Part shown: piece after piece, positions 23,926-36,048 of the stretch
How positions within the stretch are numbered: position 1 is the first letter of the stretch
How the letters are laid out: every line of letters begins with the position of its first letter
Source: Sipunculus nudus
Taxonomy: Eukaryota; Annelida; Sipuncula; Golfingiida; Sipunculidae
Direction: 5' to 3'
Assembly: GCA_026874595.1 (NCBI GenBank)
Contig: CM049322.1
Location: forward strand, 5,937,900 to 6,001,899
Length of the DNA: 64,000 nucleotides
Notes under the pieces: generated by a model
Databases searched by the model: none
The model's input: only the letters and a program-made list of their open reading frames with translations
Told to the model about the DNA's origin: nothing
Made by a program: the position numbers and the translations under genes

Positions 23926-24768
23926 ATCTGTTTTACTGGCCTTTCTAAGTATTTTCCCCAAGACTATTAAACATAAATAAACATACAATTTCTCTCTGTC
24001 GCTCAGTGCAATACCGGAGAAGTAATGTCATCGAATATTTGATTTTTATTATGGTGGTTACAACTTTATGGATCTGAAATTGGAATTATTACAACAGCCT
24101 AAATATGTTCAAATACGTGGTCCGTAAACGCCCCTAAAGACCCGAATAATCCTGCGTAATCCAGTCACCTGAGAGGTAGCTGTGTATATAAATGTAAACA
24201 TGGGTTGCGCTAACACAAATACTGCCATCTGTTGGTCCTAAAGTAAATCAAATGTGCATGGACAGAGACTTATAACAATATTTATATCAAATATATTACA
24301 ATATCGGAGAGGTCATTTTTGTTAGTTTATTTATGCTGTAGATTTATGAACGTAAACATGGCGGTTTTGTTACTGTTGATAAATTTATCGATATCCTTTA
24401 CGTTCACTGATTAAAAGACCCCAGTTAACATTCCACTTAGTATTTTTTGTAAACTGTAAACAGATATACATTTACATATGTAATGTACGTATCATTGAAT
24501 TTCAGATAAAATGTTCAATTATGCGGTAGACACACACACACATATGGCTAGATTCTCTCAGGTCAAACATGTTGCATATTTAGATATAAAGATTCCCGAT
24601 ATCCTAACATTTTGCAAGTATGGAAGTGAAATCTAAAATTAATGTAAAAAGGAAAGGGTTACAGCCCTTTAGTTACTGTGCTGTATTTATAGTATAAAGA
24701 CATACTAACGTGATGCTAAAAGAATAAGAAAGTGTGTTGTGCATTCTTCAGTGAAGCTCTCTGTTGTC
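23926..24768. other. 3' flank of receptor A
   Basis: No coding signal and no clear AATAAA on the minus strand just after the stop at 24769. Confidence 0.5.
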
Positions 24769-26329
24769 TCAACCAGACGGCTTAGGAGAAGAATCCGCTG
24801 AAGAAATTAAATATATATAAAGATAATTATTCATGAGTATAAAATTAACATTATTATAATTAAAACTATTTTAACCTGTTTAACGCTTTTATATATTGAT
24901 TAGATTATATCACCCTTTTACTACACTGTAATCAAGATCTGTCGTACCTGCTGCGTCTTCCTTGTCGCTTTTGCTTTCTTTCCCCGACTGCTTCTTTGAC
25001 GGCAAACTATTGAGGAAGATATAATAAAAATAACACATATCCATATACGGCGACCATTAAAGGATTCCATAACATTTGACATATTTTTTGTTTTTAGGGT
25101 TATGCTTGTTTCTCGTGTTTTTTGATGGTAGACTACCAGTTCAGTGGACGGCGAACCAGCGTAAACCTTTATTCCTCCACGTGTATACATGTAGTATACG
25201 GCGCCCATGGTCGTCTCGCATAGCTAAAGAGGCACAGTGTTGGACTACACCCAGTTGTGGCTCTGTTGTAAACACAGTACCACAGGTCGCTGCCTGTATT
25301 TATCTAGCGGACGGGGACGCATGCATCTTCTGACGGTGGTGAGCCGGAGTGATTGTTTCAGCCAGCGGTGTGCAGTGCAAGTGTTAGCTACATCAACACT
25401 GCTAACTTCTCGACCCACCCAGCTGAAATGTGACACATGCACCTGGCGGGCTGAAACAACCCAATGTGTAACCCTGGTAACAACCCTTGTAGCCAGTGGT
25501 CTTGTGTAGCCAGCGGTCCAGTTACAAGGACACTCACAGCAGTGATGATGTCACACGTGCACTACACACCGCAGGCTGAAACAATCGCCCGGTTCACCAC
25601 ACTCAAGATGGGATGCACTTAAACTGGGTGCATCGTCAGAATGTGCATGCGTTCCCGTCCGCTAGATCAATGAAGGCAGCGACCTATGGCTCTGTATTTA
25701 GAACAGAGCCACAATGGGTCTAGGTCTGAGACAAGTCCAGCGTGATAAACCAGTCAAAGAGATGGACCAGTAATTGAGCTGAGCTTCAAACGCCGCACCG
25801 AATCTGGATAAAAGACATGGGCGTGCTTGGGCCACTGCAATGGATGGTTTCGGCATTTGATTAATTTTATTTCGGGGCCCGTTGTACCATCATAATCAAC
25901 CTATTGAATTGCAATTGTATTAGATACATAACTTACCTTCTAGGTTATGTTATTGCTCCTACTTATAAATATGTGAACGAGAGACGTGGTTCAGAGACGG
26001 ACAGCAGCTTCTCATATAATATAGACATTCGAACAGGAATATATGTATTAATACTGACAAATTGTCCTTTAAACAATTTACATAGTAATAATAGTATTAT
26101 ATATAAGATACTCACTAGAACTTGTAGTACAAGATCTGGAGTACAACCGCCGCCACGGCTATGATTGCAAAGAAAATGAATGTGTAGGCGACCGGAGGGG
26201 CCCAGCTCTGACACTGCTTGGCCGCCGACGTCTCATTGGAACCGGTCTGCATTCCAGCATCCCCACCACTGTTACATGACGGACACTGTGGACAATCTGC
26301 AGGATCACAGACGGCCGCCAAAACCAAGG
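24769..26329 (-). CDS. Receptor A exons 13-15: stem, membrane helix, cytoplasmic tail
   Basis: Exon 13 encodes a Cys-rich stem (CPQCPSCNSGGDAG), the sequon NET, and the helix VAYTFIFFAIIAVAAVVL. It ends YYKF plus two bases (TA) before GTGAGT. The apparent stop TAG at this border is spliced away: TA plus T of exon 14 gives Tyr. Exon 14 (25006-24948) encodes LPSKKQSGKESKSDKEDAA and exon 15 ends DSSPKPSG then TGA. The tail is Lys/Ser/Asp-rich with no ITAM, NPXY or YXXM motif visible. Intron 13 contains a 470-base foldback. Confidence 0.78.
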
Positions 26330-29300
26330 CTGTGTATCAATGAGAAATAAATGGTAGGTACATAAAGCAATAAATACCTGTAATTTGTCAAACATTGTCG
26401 AAGCATATTCCTCGTAACTTGTCAAACCATATCCTTTGTTTTGCAGTATATCTATTATTGCTATAAAATATACCCAATTGAGAACCCTGTTTTTTCATTA
26501 TTTTCCCCACAAAGCAACATTATTGGATAAGTTTACCATAATAGGCTTTTTCACCAAGGATTCTACATAGTTTAAACAAATATATTATTTTATAGTAACT
26601 ACAGTCGATTCTTATCCGTTGTCTTATTCTATTACCCACGATTATAATATCTGCTCTAGAGGATGAACGTGATACTCACGCTGACCGCATTTGTGTCCAT
26701 CATATCCGACCAGACAGCCTGGATCTGCACAGCTGCCATTTGTGACGTCACAGGGCTCGTTTACACAGCTGCCACACTGGCTGATGCAGTTAATGCCCCA
26801 AAGATTCGCAGCACAACCTCAAGAGAAAGGTTAAAAGTTTATAACGGGACATATCTTATACACATATACGCACCATTCATTTATACTTTTTTATACATCC
26901 ATTATATATACTTCTTTGTTTGCAAAGGTTTCAAATTCATGATATTCGCGAGAAAAAATCGCGAAAATAAAAAAAAGGTAACATCGTCGAAGGCAACGGT
27001 GAAAAGTAAAAGGCTGATAGTGTGAATAAAGATAGGTCGTGTATGTTTAAAAATTGATATTTTACATGTTAAATCTTTCAAATGGTCTGCAATTAACGAA
27101 CAATTTAAAAAAAAAAAAATTTTGCACTTAATACTTGTTAAAATTTATTCACATGATAATGGTTATACTCTCTAAATAGAAATTTTGTAATGTCAGATCG
27201 CGAAAATGGAACCTTCGCAAAACATTGGAAAGGTGAAAATCTCGATATTTGAACCACGCGAATATGAAGCCAACCACAGTATTATTCTACCTTCCACCTT
27301 ACAAATCTGAACTGACCATTATTATTTATTGGCGACTAATTTTACAATAAATAGCCACAAGCCTCTCATTTAACAGGATACTTGTTTGATCCCTTACTTT
27401 GATTACATTTCTCTCCAGTATAACCCTCCAGGCACACTCCAAGAGGACACAAGCCGGTGGTGACGTCACATGCTCCTGCCAAGCACTTTCCGCAAGTATT
27501 GTTGCAGTTTGGACCCCAGGTTTGATTCGAACAGCCTAGTTAAGATATAATTAATTATATTATAGTGTAAGATTGAATACATTCGAAGACAAAGGGTTCC
27601 CCTGAATTCTTATTATTTACTCTTCCTTGGAAAAATTTAATTTTTCATATTATTGTTGTTCAGATTTATTGTTCAGAATTGGGTGATTACGATTTAACTA
27701 ATAAAGCTATCACCCTGAGGTAAAGAAGTGTAATGCAAATCTCCACACATTTCTTAATATACCTGAATTTATATAATTCATAAAAGTCTTTGTCCCTGAG
27801 CCAAATGCACTTATATATAGACAGCCTAGTTATTTCATTTTGTTGAAGTGCCAGGATAAATATAAAGCAGTAAGTTATTTATACCTATATCGCAACTGAC
27901 GCCACTGTAACCGTCTTGACAAACTCCTAAAAGACACGTGCCGTTTGTGACGTCACATGACGTTTCATTGCAGTTTCCACACTGATGTGTGCACCCTGGT
28001 CCCCATTTCCCGCTTTGACAAGCTGCAGTAATATACAACACAGGAAATATCTATATAATTCAATACTAATCAACAAATCTTACGGTACGCAAGTTTGATA
28101 TATAATATTCTGTTAACACCATCCATTAATTTGTATGCATTATGTCAAAGGATGTGGAAGTTCATTATCAATTTTTTTTTTGTCGCGTGGAAACTGGAAA
28201 GACCATATTTCTGTTCTGCTATGTATTCAGAGCATGAGGCGCTTCAGAGAACAATAGTTCATACCTTGATCACATCTGTGTCCAATGTAACCATCTTCGC
28301 ATTTGTCTCCAGGACAACGGCCATCGACATGGTTACATGTGCCCATCACGTTACAGGAGCTGTTAGAACATCCTGAGACAGGGCTGTACGATCCCGTTGT
28401 GTTAAACTCACCACCCTTACAATGCCCACAGGATTCAGAACAGTTCATTCCCCAGGTGCCCTGAGTACAAACTGTAAGTAATACGAGGTCGTCAGGTCAA
28501 AATTCAAACAATATACACATTTCTGTACCCTTGATTCTTATTATAAGTTTTTTTAAATGTGTGCCTATAAGTTGGCTGGTAACTCTCCGATAAGCCTAGC
28601 GGCGGGGGTTATGTTTCGTGCAGCGTATGTTTGTCTATCTGTTTATCTGTCTGTCTGTTAGCACAATAACAGAAAAAGTACTCAATGGAGTTTGATGAAA
28701 TTTTCAGGATAGCTCGACAACGATACAAGGAACAATTGGTTAAATATTTTGGGCGATCCAAGCGTAAATTACTCCGGAAGAGTTCTTGTATTTTATTGGG
28801 GTTCCAAAGCATATTATTTATTAAATTTGGGGCCGATCAATGCGTTAAAAAGCCCGGTATGAGCTATGGTTTTTAAAGGTCTATTGCATATTAATTTAGC
28901 TTACACGGGGACGTTTAGAAGGTGACGATCTGTCCATATATGAATAGAGTCGTGACGTCACAGAGCACAATAATGTCATTGCACGTGTACGTGCCGTTTC
29001 CCTGAAAGGTGTCATTAAATCAACGTAAAGCAGGTTGCTTGTCGTTGTTTTTTTTTAATACTGGGGCCTGTTTATTTCGAAAGTAAATGACTTAAGCTCC
29101 GCCAAACCCCCAGCCCCACGGAAGATGGGCCGAAAACCCGACATAGGCAAGTTTCGAGGGCTAGTTTCTTCAGTAATAGCGTGTAAGATTCCTCATGTAC
29201 GGAATCTGGAATGTATGTTGAGCGATTTCATATAAACCTCCACGGCGGCATGCCTTATATCTATGTAGTACCCCTTGATAACATCCAGAAACTTAAAAAT

Positions 29301-30569
29301 TCCAGGCGCGGATCAAGGATTTTTTGCAGGGTTTGGTCAACGGGTGTCATGCATAAAATATGTCTAAAAAAAGTCGTTGGTTAGGAGCAAGGGGGGGGGG
29401 GGGGGGTTCTCCATCAGATCCGCGCCTGAATTCGCTACATGTAGCAATCATTTTTGCAGGATATATAAGCATTCCGCATGCCGGGTCCGCGAATGTGCAA
29501 TCTCATCTTCCATATTACTCAATAACGTGTATCGATTTTATACGCTTTCCGCATCCCGCATTCCGTACATATCAGAATTATTAGCCTCTGTTTGCAAATA
29601 TATTCGACTTTTCCTGTTTATTACCCCCACTAAGCGGCAGGGATTATGTTTTTGCGGGTGTTTGTTTGTTTGTTTTTCTGTTTGCAACTTTAGTCAAACC
29701 GTTATTGACGAGTTTTGAGTAAATATTCAGGATAGCCCGGCAATGATCAAGGTAAAAATTTTGATAAGGAAACATTCTTTATCCAGGAATATTTTAAAGG
29801 AAAAATGCTGCTTTTCTGATAATTCCATATGAGGCTAATGAGCCGACTTAGCGGAGGTCTGCGATCTCTGGGTGCTTTTAAAATTCCAGTATGATACCTA
29901 ACTCCGGAACATATATCGGTTAGATTCTTTTTCTTAGGATACTGTGGTAGTCCGTGTTAAGGCTACAATGATTTTCATCCAAAACGACTAATTTACAAGT
30001 GGAACTCAACTTAAGCTGTAAACGGATCTTTTCGGATTAACTTGTTTTCTTGTTACAGTAAAAGTTTTCCCGAAATGCACTAGAATGCTCTCGGGAAACG
30101 TTCATTATCTGTCTTAGTATTCTCCCACCTTGATCACATCTGTCTCCCTGATAACCGGCTTCACATCTTCCCTCGGGACAGCTACCGTCTGTGCCAGAAC
30201 ACGGACCTCGGGCACAGTGACCACACTGGTCTGTGCAGTCTGCGCCGTAATATCCTCTCAAACAGACTTGTGTCTGTGTGAATGAAAAAGAATGAACGAA
30301 TGCATTAATCAGCACAATCCGAAATAAAACTTTTCGTTTTAGGTACCACAGGTTTTATTTGAATAATTTATAGCAGCAATGGGATCGACATACGGTAAAC
30401 ATTCTTTTCTTTGTTCTTTTAATACATTAATTCATTTCTGTTCGATAATTTGGGGCTTCCACATTTAGTTGTAATCGGTCTCTTAACGTTTCGTACAAGT
30501 CTTTCAAATATTTGTATAGTCATTTAAATGGAATGTCAGACAGAGATACAAGGTATGAGTTTATTGTCA

Positions 30570-30606
<37 letters not shown>

Positions 30607-32578
30607 AAGTGTTCCTTCTATAGCTGACCTGATGACACGTGACCGGGACGCTGGAACACGAGAAAGAGCCATCCGCCTGAGCAGTACATGTCTGACGACC
30701 GGTTAACCCGCCGTCACAGCCGGCCTCGTACCTGAGTAGACTGGCTGCACTGCCTGTAAGAACAGGTATGAAATGTTGACGCCATGTCTGACATACATAT
30801 TTACTTAAAAATAAACTTAAAACGATAAGCACCAAAATAATGATCTCTGATGTATGGTTGTGTTATACCGACATAAACATATTTGTTCATGTAATAAAAA
30901 CTAAGTTCAGTAGAAGAGATCTTCTAATAAGATGACATTTGAATGAATCAGTATCCTTCCCTGACTACCCGAGGGTTAGTCGAGAGAAAATGCTTATTCA
31001 ATAGGGGTTCCCGGTGCTCCAGATATAGTTATGCCTCTTTTATGTCGAGCGCTTATCGCGGAAAACGGGGTATTGTTTCCAGAGCACTTATATTCAGCGT
31101 GCTAATGAAAAGATATGAGCCTCAGTAGCAAAACGGGTCCCATGAATTGTAAAAGACTTATGAATATAGTTGAGCTTTCAAGGTAGTAGGTGCCGCAAGT
31201 CGTGGACCACTTCAGCCAGTAGGGGTCCAATGCCACCAGTGGGGTTCCAGAGCCGCCAGTTGGTGTCCAGCCCCGCCAGTCGGGTTCCAGTGCCTCAAGT
31301 CGGGACCCAGTGCCGCCAGGTGGGGTGCGCGGTGCCGCCACGTGGGGTGTGGTGCCGCAAAGTCAGGGACAAGTGCCGCCAGTTGGGGTCCAGTGCTGCC
31401 ACTTGTGGACCAGTAGCGCCAGTTTGGGTCAAGTGGCGCCATTGGAGGACCAGCGCCGTCAGTCTGGATCAAGAGCCACCAGTCGGGGTCCAGTTCCGCC
31501 AGATAGGGTCCAACACCACAAGTCGGGGTCCAGTGTCACCAGTGCCGCAAATTGGTGTCCAGTTCCGCCAGTCGGGTTCGGTGCCCCAGTCGGGATCCAG
31601 CGCCGCCAGTTGTGGACCAGTGCCGCCAGTCCGGGATTAGTGCCGCCAATCGGGGTCCAGTGCCGCTAATGGATGACCAGCGCCGTCAGTCTTGATCCAA
31701 AGCCACCAGTCGGGGTCCAGTTCCGCCAGTTGAGGTCCAATACAGACAGTCGGGGTCCGGTGCCGCCAGTCGGGGTCCAGTATTGCTAGTTTAGGACGTC
31801 CAGAGACTGTTTAACCGGTTTAACTGGATTTTTACTGGCAATTATGTAATATTCTGGATTTTTACTGGCAATTATGTAATATTACTGAATTATGTAATAT
31901 TCTGTTAATATATTCTTTGTTGCTTAGCAACTGCCTTTTTTTTTGTTGTGTACCTGAGTGCCATCAAAAACTACTTCATCTCTACGTTACCACGTTAAGT
32001 CAAAGACAACTCAGCCCGTCACTTGGCAAGGACAGCCTTTTTCCTAGGACTCCGTAAGAGGCAATGTTTATCGGGAGACTATGTTATAACAGACATGAAC
32101 CTATTTTGGGAAGGTCTCACAGTCTATGCAACTCGTGCATTATGAAATATGAGCATGAAATCATACCCAATATATAGATACGTAAAAATCATTTTCTAAA
32201 GCTGTTGCACCGTCACCGTATTAAAATGCCATTCTTTCGACGTGTCCTTCATTATTACCCACCTTAATTACCTGACTGGTTTGTTGCAGTATGTTAAACT
32301 GTCATTCAACTCCTGAACCTCAATATATACAGTCAGCAATGGTGAGCTACACTTACCTGGATTGTTAGTGTAATAATGTAAGTGATGGCGGACGTTGATG
32401 AGCTGTTTACAGGCCACCCGGCTGTTCTCAATGCTGAAAGTTTTATCACATAAATGCAGCCATCTATGTCCCTGCCCGATCTGTAGGTACCCGCTGTACA
32501 CAGACATCATATCCCTTCTTGTTCCATCGGCAGCTTCCTGATATAAATTATGCTCAATCATTGGAAGAATATGCATGT

Positions 32579-32649
<71 letters not shown>

Positions 32650-35600
32650 CATAAATGCTATAGAATTAACAATTATCGAAGTCCAATTTGTGCTCTAGGT
32701 AATCTAAGGATTTATATTAGAGCATCGATAGGCCTATGTTACGGAGATTTATGTTTAGATATTGACTAGATGGATACAATAATATTAAATTGGCCGCCTT
32801 ATAGTTATGGCAAACATAAAAAGAACCTCATTCATCTCACCATTGGTTCTGATGTCATTTGAAAATATCCAAATATTTAGAACTGTTATAAAGGGCAAGG
32901 GAAAGTTCCACGATGCTTTAAACTAACAAAGCAATAATATTAACACTAGTGTGATATCAGGAAACTTGCTATTACCTTTACTACACGTGGTACTTAACCC
33001 CAACTTGCTTTGTTTGGAATATCGAATGATATCGAATTGTATTGAATAAAAACTAAAACTGTTGCCTCGATACCTCAGTGTGAGTAAATCCACATGACAA
33101 CTTTACAATTTCGGATGCTCCGCACCTAAAGTAGGTCCACGGCGTGTGTGGACAATCCCCAAGACTGGTCTCATTTCCAAAACAGGATATATTACCTACA
33201 CAGATAAGTACATGTTGACCCCCTCAGCCATGAGCACATATTGTGAAATAAAAGCTTCTCAGAGTATATTCGAATAAGGTAGGCAAGTAAATTAAAACAA
33301 AATAAATAAAACAACAAGAAATAACAACAAATTGTAATATTTGTGGCAGCATTTAAAAGGACTGAATGATCATCGCTCACAAATATGAACAGATCAGCAT
33401 CGTTTTGATGATAATAAGGATTTACATGAATTGTCCATCATAGTTTAGAGGTATTATAAAATTATTTCCAGTTTGTTTCGTTATGTATATATAGTATGAT
33501 GTTCTGTATTTTTCTCTCGCAAATTAACTCGTGGACACCTCAGGATCACATGCTTGATTACATTATTAAGTATTATAATTGTAATGAAGACGTCAGGTGA
33601 AGAAATTAAGATAGGTTAAGGACATAGCCTTGGGGCTAAAGGTTCTACTTAGAGATTAGCCCTGTGGTGTATACTGTACTTTGATATTCACTAATGGTTC
33701 GTTAACATCACCGTATTTAAACACGAAATTCGTCAACCTTACGAAAATACAACGTTCTTGTTTTATTTTACCATATGGTTGCCGCCATCCTTCTCCAGAA
33801 GAAAGTTTAACCTCGCGCCATGTAACTTTAACAAAACATAGAGTAAACATATACACACCCCGTATAGTCTCTCTTGAACAGACGGGGAAGAGTCCTGCAG
33901 AACACTGAGCGTCGTTCCATACCTGACGTGGAGTTATCATTGTACAGTCCTCATTGCCAACGTTATTCGGTTCTCCTGTATTCCAACTGGTAAAGGTAAC
34001 CTGGAGAACATTAAGCATTAAATGGACATAATTGATGTTATTAAGGAGTGGTACGAAATGAGCAAAAACATGCGTGGAAATAGCACAAAAATACAGGCAG
34101 CACTTTTGCAAATAATGAAGCGAAACTGTCCATGGTCATTATGCAATACAACTTTCTTGGCGATCCATGCATTCATTATGGAAATATTGGAGATTTTTGT
34201 TTTAAAATTCTTTATTATTTCTGGAGTACGCAAACAAACGCCATAATCCAGAAAATGTAGGCGGCAGTGGTTGGTAATTTCAGGTTGCCAAGGAAATATT
34301 TTTTAGGACCTCCCTGGATCGTGAGTTAGAAGTTTCTAATTCCGTGTAAAAAGCATTATTGATAATCTGTACGGTTTATGCTGATAAAACTGGCTAAAGA
34401 AAGACGAGAGGTGGTAGACAGACAGCAAAGGACCTACGCCACGGCGTGAGAACAGGTTACAGATAATACACACCGTTTCGCCAAAATCATACTCCCAGCG
34501 GCCCTCCGTTCTTTGATCATTAACAAGAAGCCACCCGTTACTCGTGACGACCGTGGATATGAACGTGTTGGTAGCACTGTCCGGGACACGAGGAAGATCT
34601 CCCCAGTATCCCCTACATACATCCCTGGCATCTATTGGCAAAACGAGAACAAATCCACAAAATTTATACCCCATCTAGTAGTATAGATTACTGAACATCA
34701 CATAATATTTGTATTTTTCCCAGCAGGAAATGGGGAGTTTACCTTACAATACACATTAATAATGTGTACATGAATAGCTTTATTATTATCAAAATATGAT
34801 CGATTTTTTAAAGAAAAAAAATTCTCTCTCAAACGTAACGTTGACGAAAAGTAAATTGAAAACAAAATCCTTATCTGAAACATGATTAAAGTAACATTAA
34901 TATTTGAAAAATAGTATATGATATATTGTAACGAGACAACATCAAACATTAACAATAAATAATTTCATATTGTCTTTTTTTGTAGTGTGAAATTCAATCT
35001 CCTGTGTCAGTTTAATTACATTACAACGATAACTATCAGTTATAATTACATTTGTTATTTTAATTACTACTAACTTTGCCATGGCATTCCCTCCGTCATG
35101 GACACTCGCATGCACAAATTACCACTTGCTCTCCATGGAGATGTACAATCTTATAAAGGGAATAGATGCATAATTAACACTGATAATTATATATCCCTTC
35201 ACTACACATTTACTGTATTAAGTACCAATGGTAAACTTCTAACAGTATTGTACTAGCTTTCGATCAGGGTCGGAGATTTTATTTTAGGTTTAGGTTTGAT
35301 TATAAATGAATGTTGTTTTGTAAATTTATTTATATTTAACTAATAAATGTCAAACATTAAGCTCTGACTCGTTACTTTTATGCTATTGAAACCTACATGA
35401 ATAAAAGTAAACTTCTGCTATCGATCGAATAACAATGTTTGTGGCATCATTTGATTAAACTAAGGACAGATGACAAACTTTTATATCCGTGTCGTGCCAA
35501 AAAAAGCAAAATATCATAATCTGAACCTCGAAGATACAGCTGTTGACTTACCTAGGGAAGCGTCGTTATTGTAAATTGTTGGCGCTAGAGCTTCATGTTG

Positions 35601-36048
35601 ATTTACTGTATCATTTGTGACGATGCACGCCGGTCTGGTTCCCTCCTGAAGGGTAAAAACCTCATCATCATCGGTACACAGATACGTCATCGTGGCGTTG
35701 GTCGTTTTGACCACACCTTGAGTCCATTCTTCAACCTGGAGAAGTCGCACATCTCCGTCCTGCAGGGCAACCTGTATGAGTTAATAATATATGTATCATG
35801 TATCAACAGCAGTAATATTTAATAAGTGTCAAACGTGGAGAAAGTACCTGTGACATATATACTTATATACAAAGAGAATATATTTTTTACATAAAAATGA
35901 AAATATGTTTTTACATATTTGAATGTAAGCACCATATGTGATATGTTTATAATGGCTTTACTTACATCGATGTGTATGTTTAACAAAAACTTACAGCATG
36001 CTGTCCTGCTAGTAATATTACAAAGACCGCCACACTCAACCTCGCCAT
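24769..36048 (-). CDS. Receptor A: CTLD / SRCR-like / EGF type I membrane protein, 15 exons
   Basis: Complete 689-residue model. Exons: 36048-35995, 35771-35552, 34631-34474, 34000-33859, 33195-33074, 32537-32357, 30753-30629, 30273-30129, 28471-28265, 28022-27885, 27535-27398, 26817-26680, 26329-26116, 25006-24948 and 24797-24769 (TGA). Every junction is AG/GT and in phase. Order: signal peptide (1-18), unrecognised domain (19-91), CTLD (92-191), SRCR C-half (192-232), SRCR N-half (233-292), Cys-rich module (293-334), five EGF-like modules (335-589), Cys-rich stem, membrane helix (about 636-657) and a tail of about 30 residues. Likely a cell-surface binding or scavenging receptor; MEGF/scavenger-type EGFs plus an EPN lectin suggest glycan or microbe binding (inference). 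A paralogue with the same exon plan lies at 48.5-58.5 kb. Confidence 0.85.
25249..25718. repeat. Long imperfect inverted repeat in receptor A intron 13
   Basis: The left arm at 25249-25395 (ttgtggctctgtt, aggtcgctgcc, atctagcggacggg, acgcatgca, gattgtttcagcc, cggtgtg) pairs with 25560-25718. The right arm has about 35 additional bases. The 165-base centre holds the direct repeat gtagccag(t/c)ggtc. Looks like a foldback or non-autonomous DNA element; target duplication not identified. Confidence 0.75.
26680..30273 (-). CDS. Receptor A exons 8-12: five EGF-like modules
   Basis: One module per exon, all phase 1 at their 3' ends: 30273-30129, 28471-28265, 28022-27885, 27535-27398 and 26817-26680. 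Each follows the MEGF/scavenger-type pattern C-x-x-G-x-W/Y-G-x-x-C-x-x-x-C-G-x-C ... C ... G-Y-x-G-x-x-C. The second is longer (69 codons) because of an extra Ser/Cys-rich stretch (YSPVSGCSNSSCNVMGTC). Such EGF arrays in MEGF10/Draper/SCARF proteins bind apoptotic cells or microbes (family knowledge). Intron 8 (about 1.66 kb) holds two copies of a dispersed repeat. Confidence 0.85.
28600..28890 (+). repeat. Dispersed repeat, copy 2 (receptor A intron 8)
   Basis: The 5' half of the same family is visible: cggcgggggttatgt, a tctgtctgtctg run, ttcaggatagctcgacaacg, atacaaggaacaattg. The gcatttctga / ggcggag end is missing or diverged. Confidence 0.5.
29625..29890 (+). repeat. Dispersed repeat, copy 3 (receptor A intron 8)
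   Basis: Near-complete copy: gcggcagggattatgtttt, tttgtttgtttg, caggatagcccggcaatgat, tttctgataattccatatga, ggctaatgag, agcggaggtctgcgatctct. Same orientation as the other copies. Confidence 0.65.
30629..30753 (-). CDS. Receptor A exon 7: short Cys-rich module
   Basis: Forty-one codons, SAASLLRYEAGCDGGL ... TCTAQADGSFSCSSVPVTC, between the SRCR halves and the EGF block. The spacing (C ... C ... DGSF.C ... P..C) recalls part of a sushi/CCP module, but it is too short and lacks the usual fourth cysteine context, so the assignment is weak. The donor GTCAGC is followed within 26 bases by a (CT)n tract on this strand ((GA)n on plus, 30571-30603). Confidence 0.65.
31195..31795 (+). repeat. 20-bp GC-rich minisatellite in receptor A intron 6
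   Basis: About 30 diverged copies of a 20-base unit near agtgccgccagtcggggtcc. A segment beginning cagcgccgtcagtc recurs about 227 bases apart (31451 and 31678) with its neighbours, which indicates higher-order duplication. The unit is not a multiple of three, so long open frames arise on both strands that are not genes. Local GC is far above the surroundings. Confidence 0.85.
32357..33195 (-). CDS. Receptor A exons 5-6: SRCR halves in reversed order
   Basis: Exon 5 (33195-33074) reads GNISCFGNETSLGDCPHTPW ... CGASEIVKLSC, the pattern of the C-terminal half of a scavenger receptor cysteine-rich domain (C-x-G-x-E-x-SL-x-x-C ... C ... C). Exon 6 (32537-32357) reads GYLQIGQGHRWLHLCDKTFS then SRVACKQL, the pattern of the N-terminal half (WGTVCDD ... 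VVCRQLG). Normal order would be exon 6 then 5. Exon 6 ends and exon 5 begins in phase 1, so the usual order would also splice in frame. No second N-half was seen before exon 5, nor a C-half after exon 6. Confidence 0.7.
32581..32645. repeat. (TA)n microsatellite in receptor A intron 5
   Basis: About 32 TA units; begins about 44 bases upstream (minus sense) of SRCR N-half exon 6. Confidence 0.95.
33859..34631 (-). CDS. Receptor A exons 3-4: C-type lectin domain (EPN/WND)
   Basis: Exon 3 encodes DARDVCRGYWGDLPRVPDS ... GWLLVNDQRTEGRWEYD, the N-terminal half of a C-type lectin domain. Exon 4 encodes TSWNTGEPNN ... WNDAQC ... LFPVC, the C-terminal half. EPN and WND are the calcium and mannose-type sugar coordinating motifs of this family, so sugar binding is predicted. 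Receptor B has the same motifs (GEPNN, WNDAFC) in exons of the same length (158 and 142 bases). Confidence 0.85.
35552..36048 (-). CDS. Receptor A exons 1-2: signal peptide and N-terminal domain
   Basis: Exon 1 has ATG at 36048 and 18 codons (MARLSVAVFVILLAGQHA), ending at GTAAGT: a textbook signal peptide. Exon 2 (35771-35552, phase 0 to 1) begins VALQDGDVRLLQVEEW and carries NATMTYLCT and GTRPAC. I do not recognise its fold; it has two cysteines and an N-glycosylation sequon (NAT). The same exon is present in receptor B (58492-58273, also 220 bases) and in the inverted relic. Confidence 0.8.

Noticed and set aside
26116-26118. TAG as the stop codon of receptor A (and the same position in receptor B)
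   Set aside because: Overlaps a GTGAGT donor in both paralogues; splicing restores Tyr and gives tails in frame with clean exon borders.
29360-29718. Gly-rich frames of 74 and 113 codons
   Set aside because: Start in a G-run and continue into a dispersed repeat inside receptor A intron 8.
31170-31669. Overlapping open frames of 119-156 codons on both strands
   Set aside because: They are produced by the 20-bp minisatellite, whose unit lacks stops in several frames.
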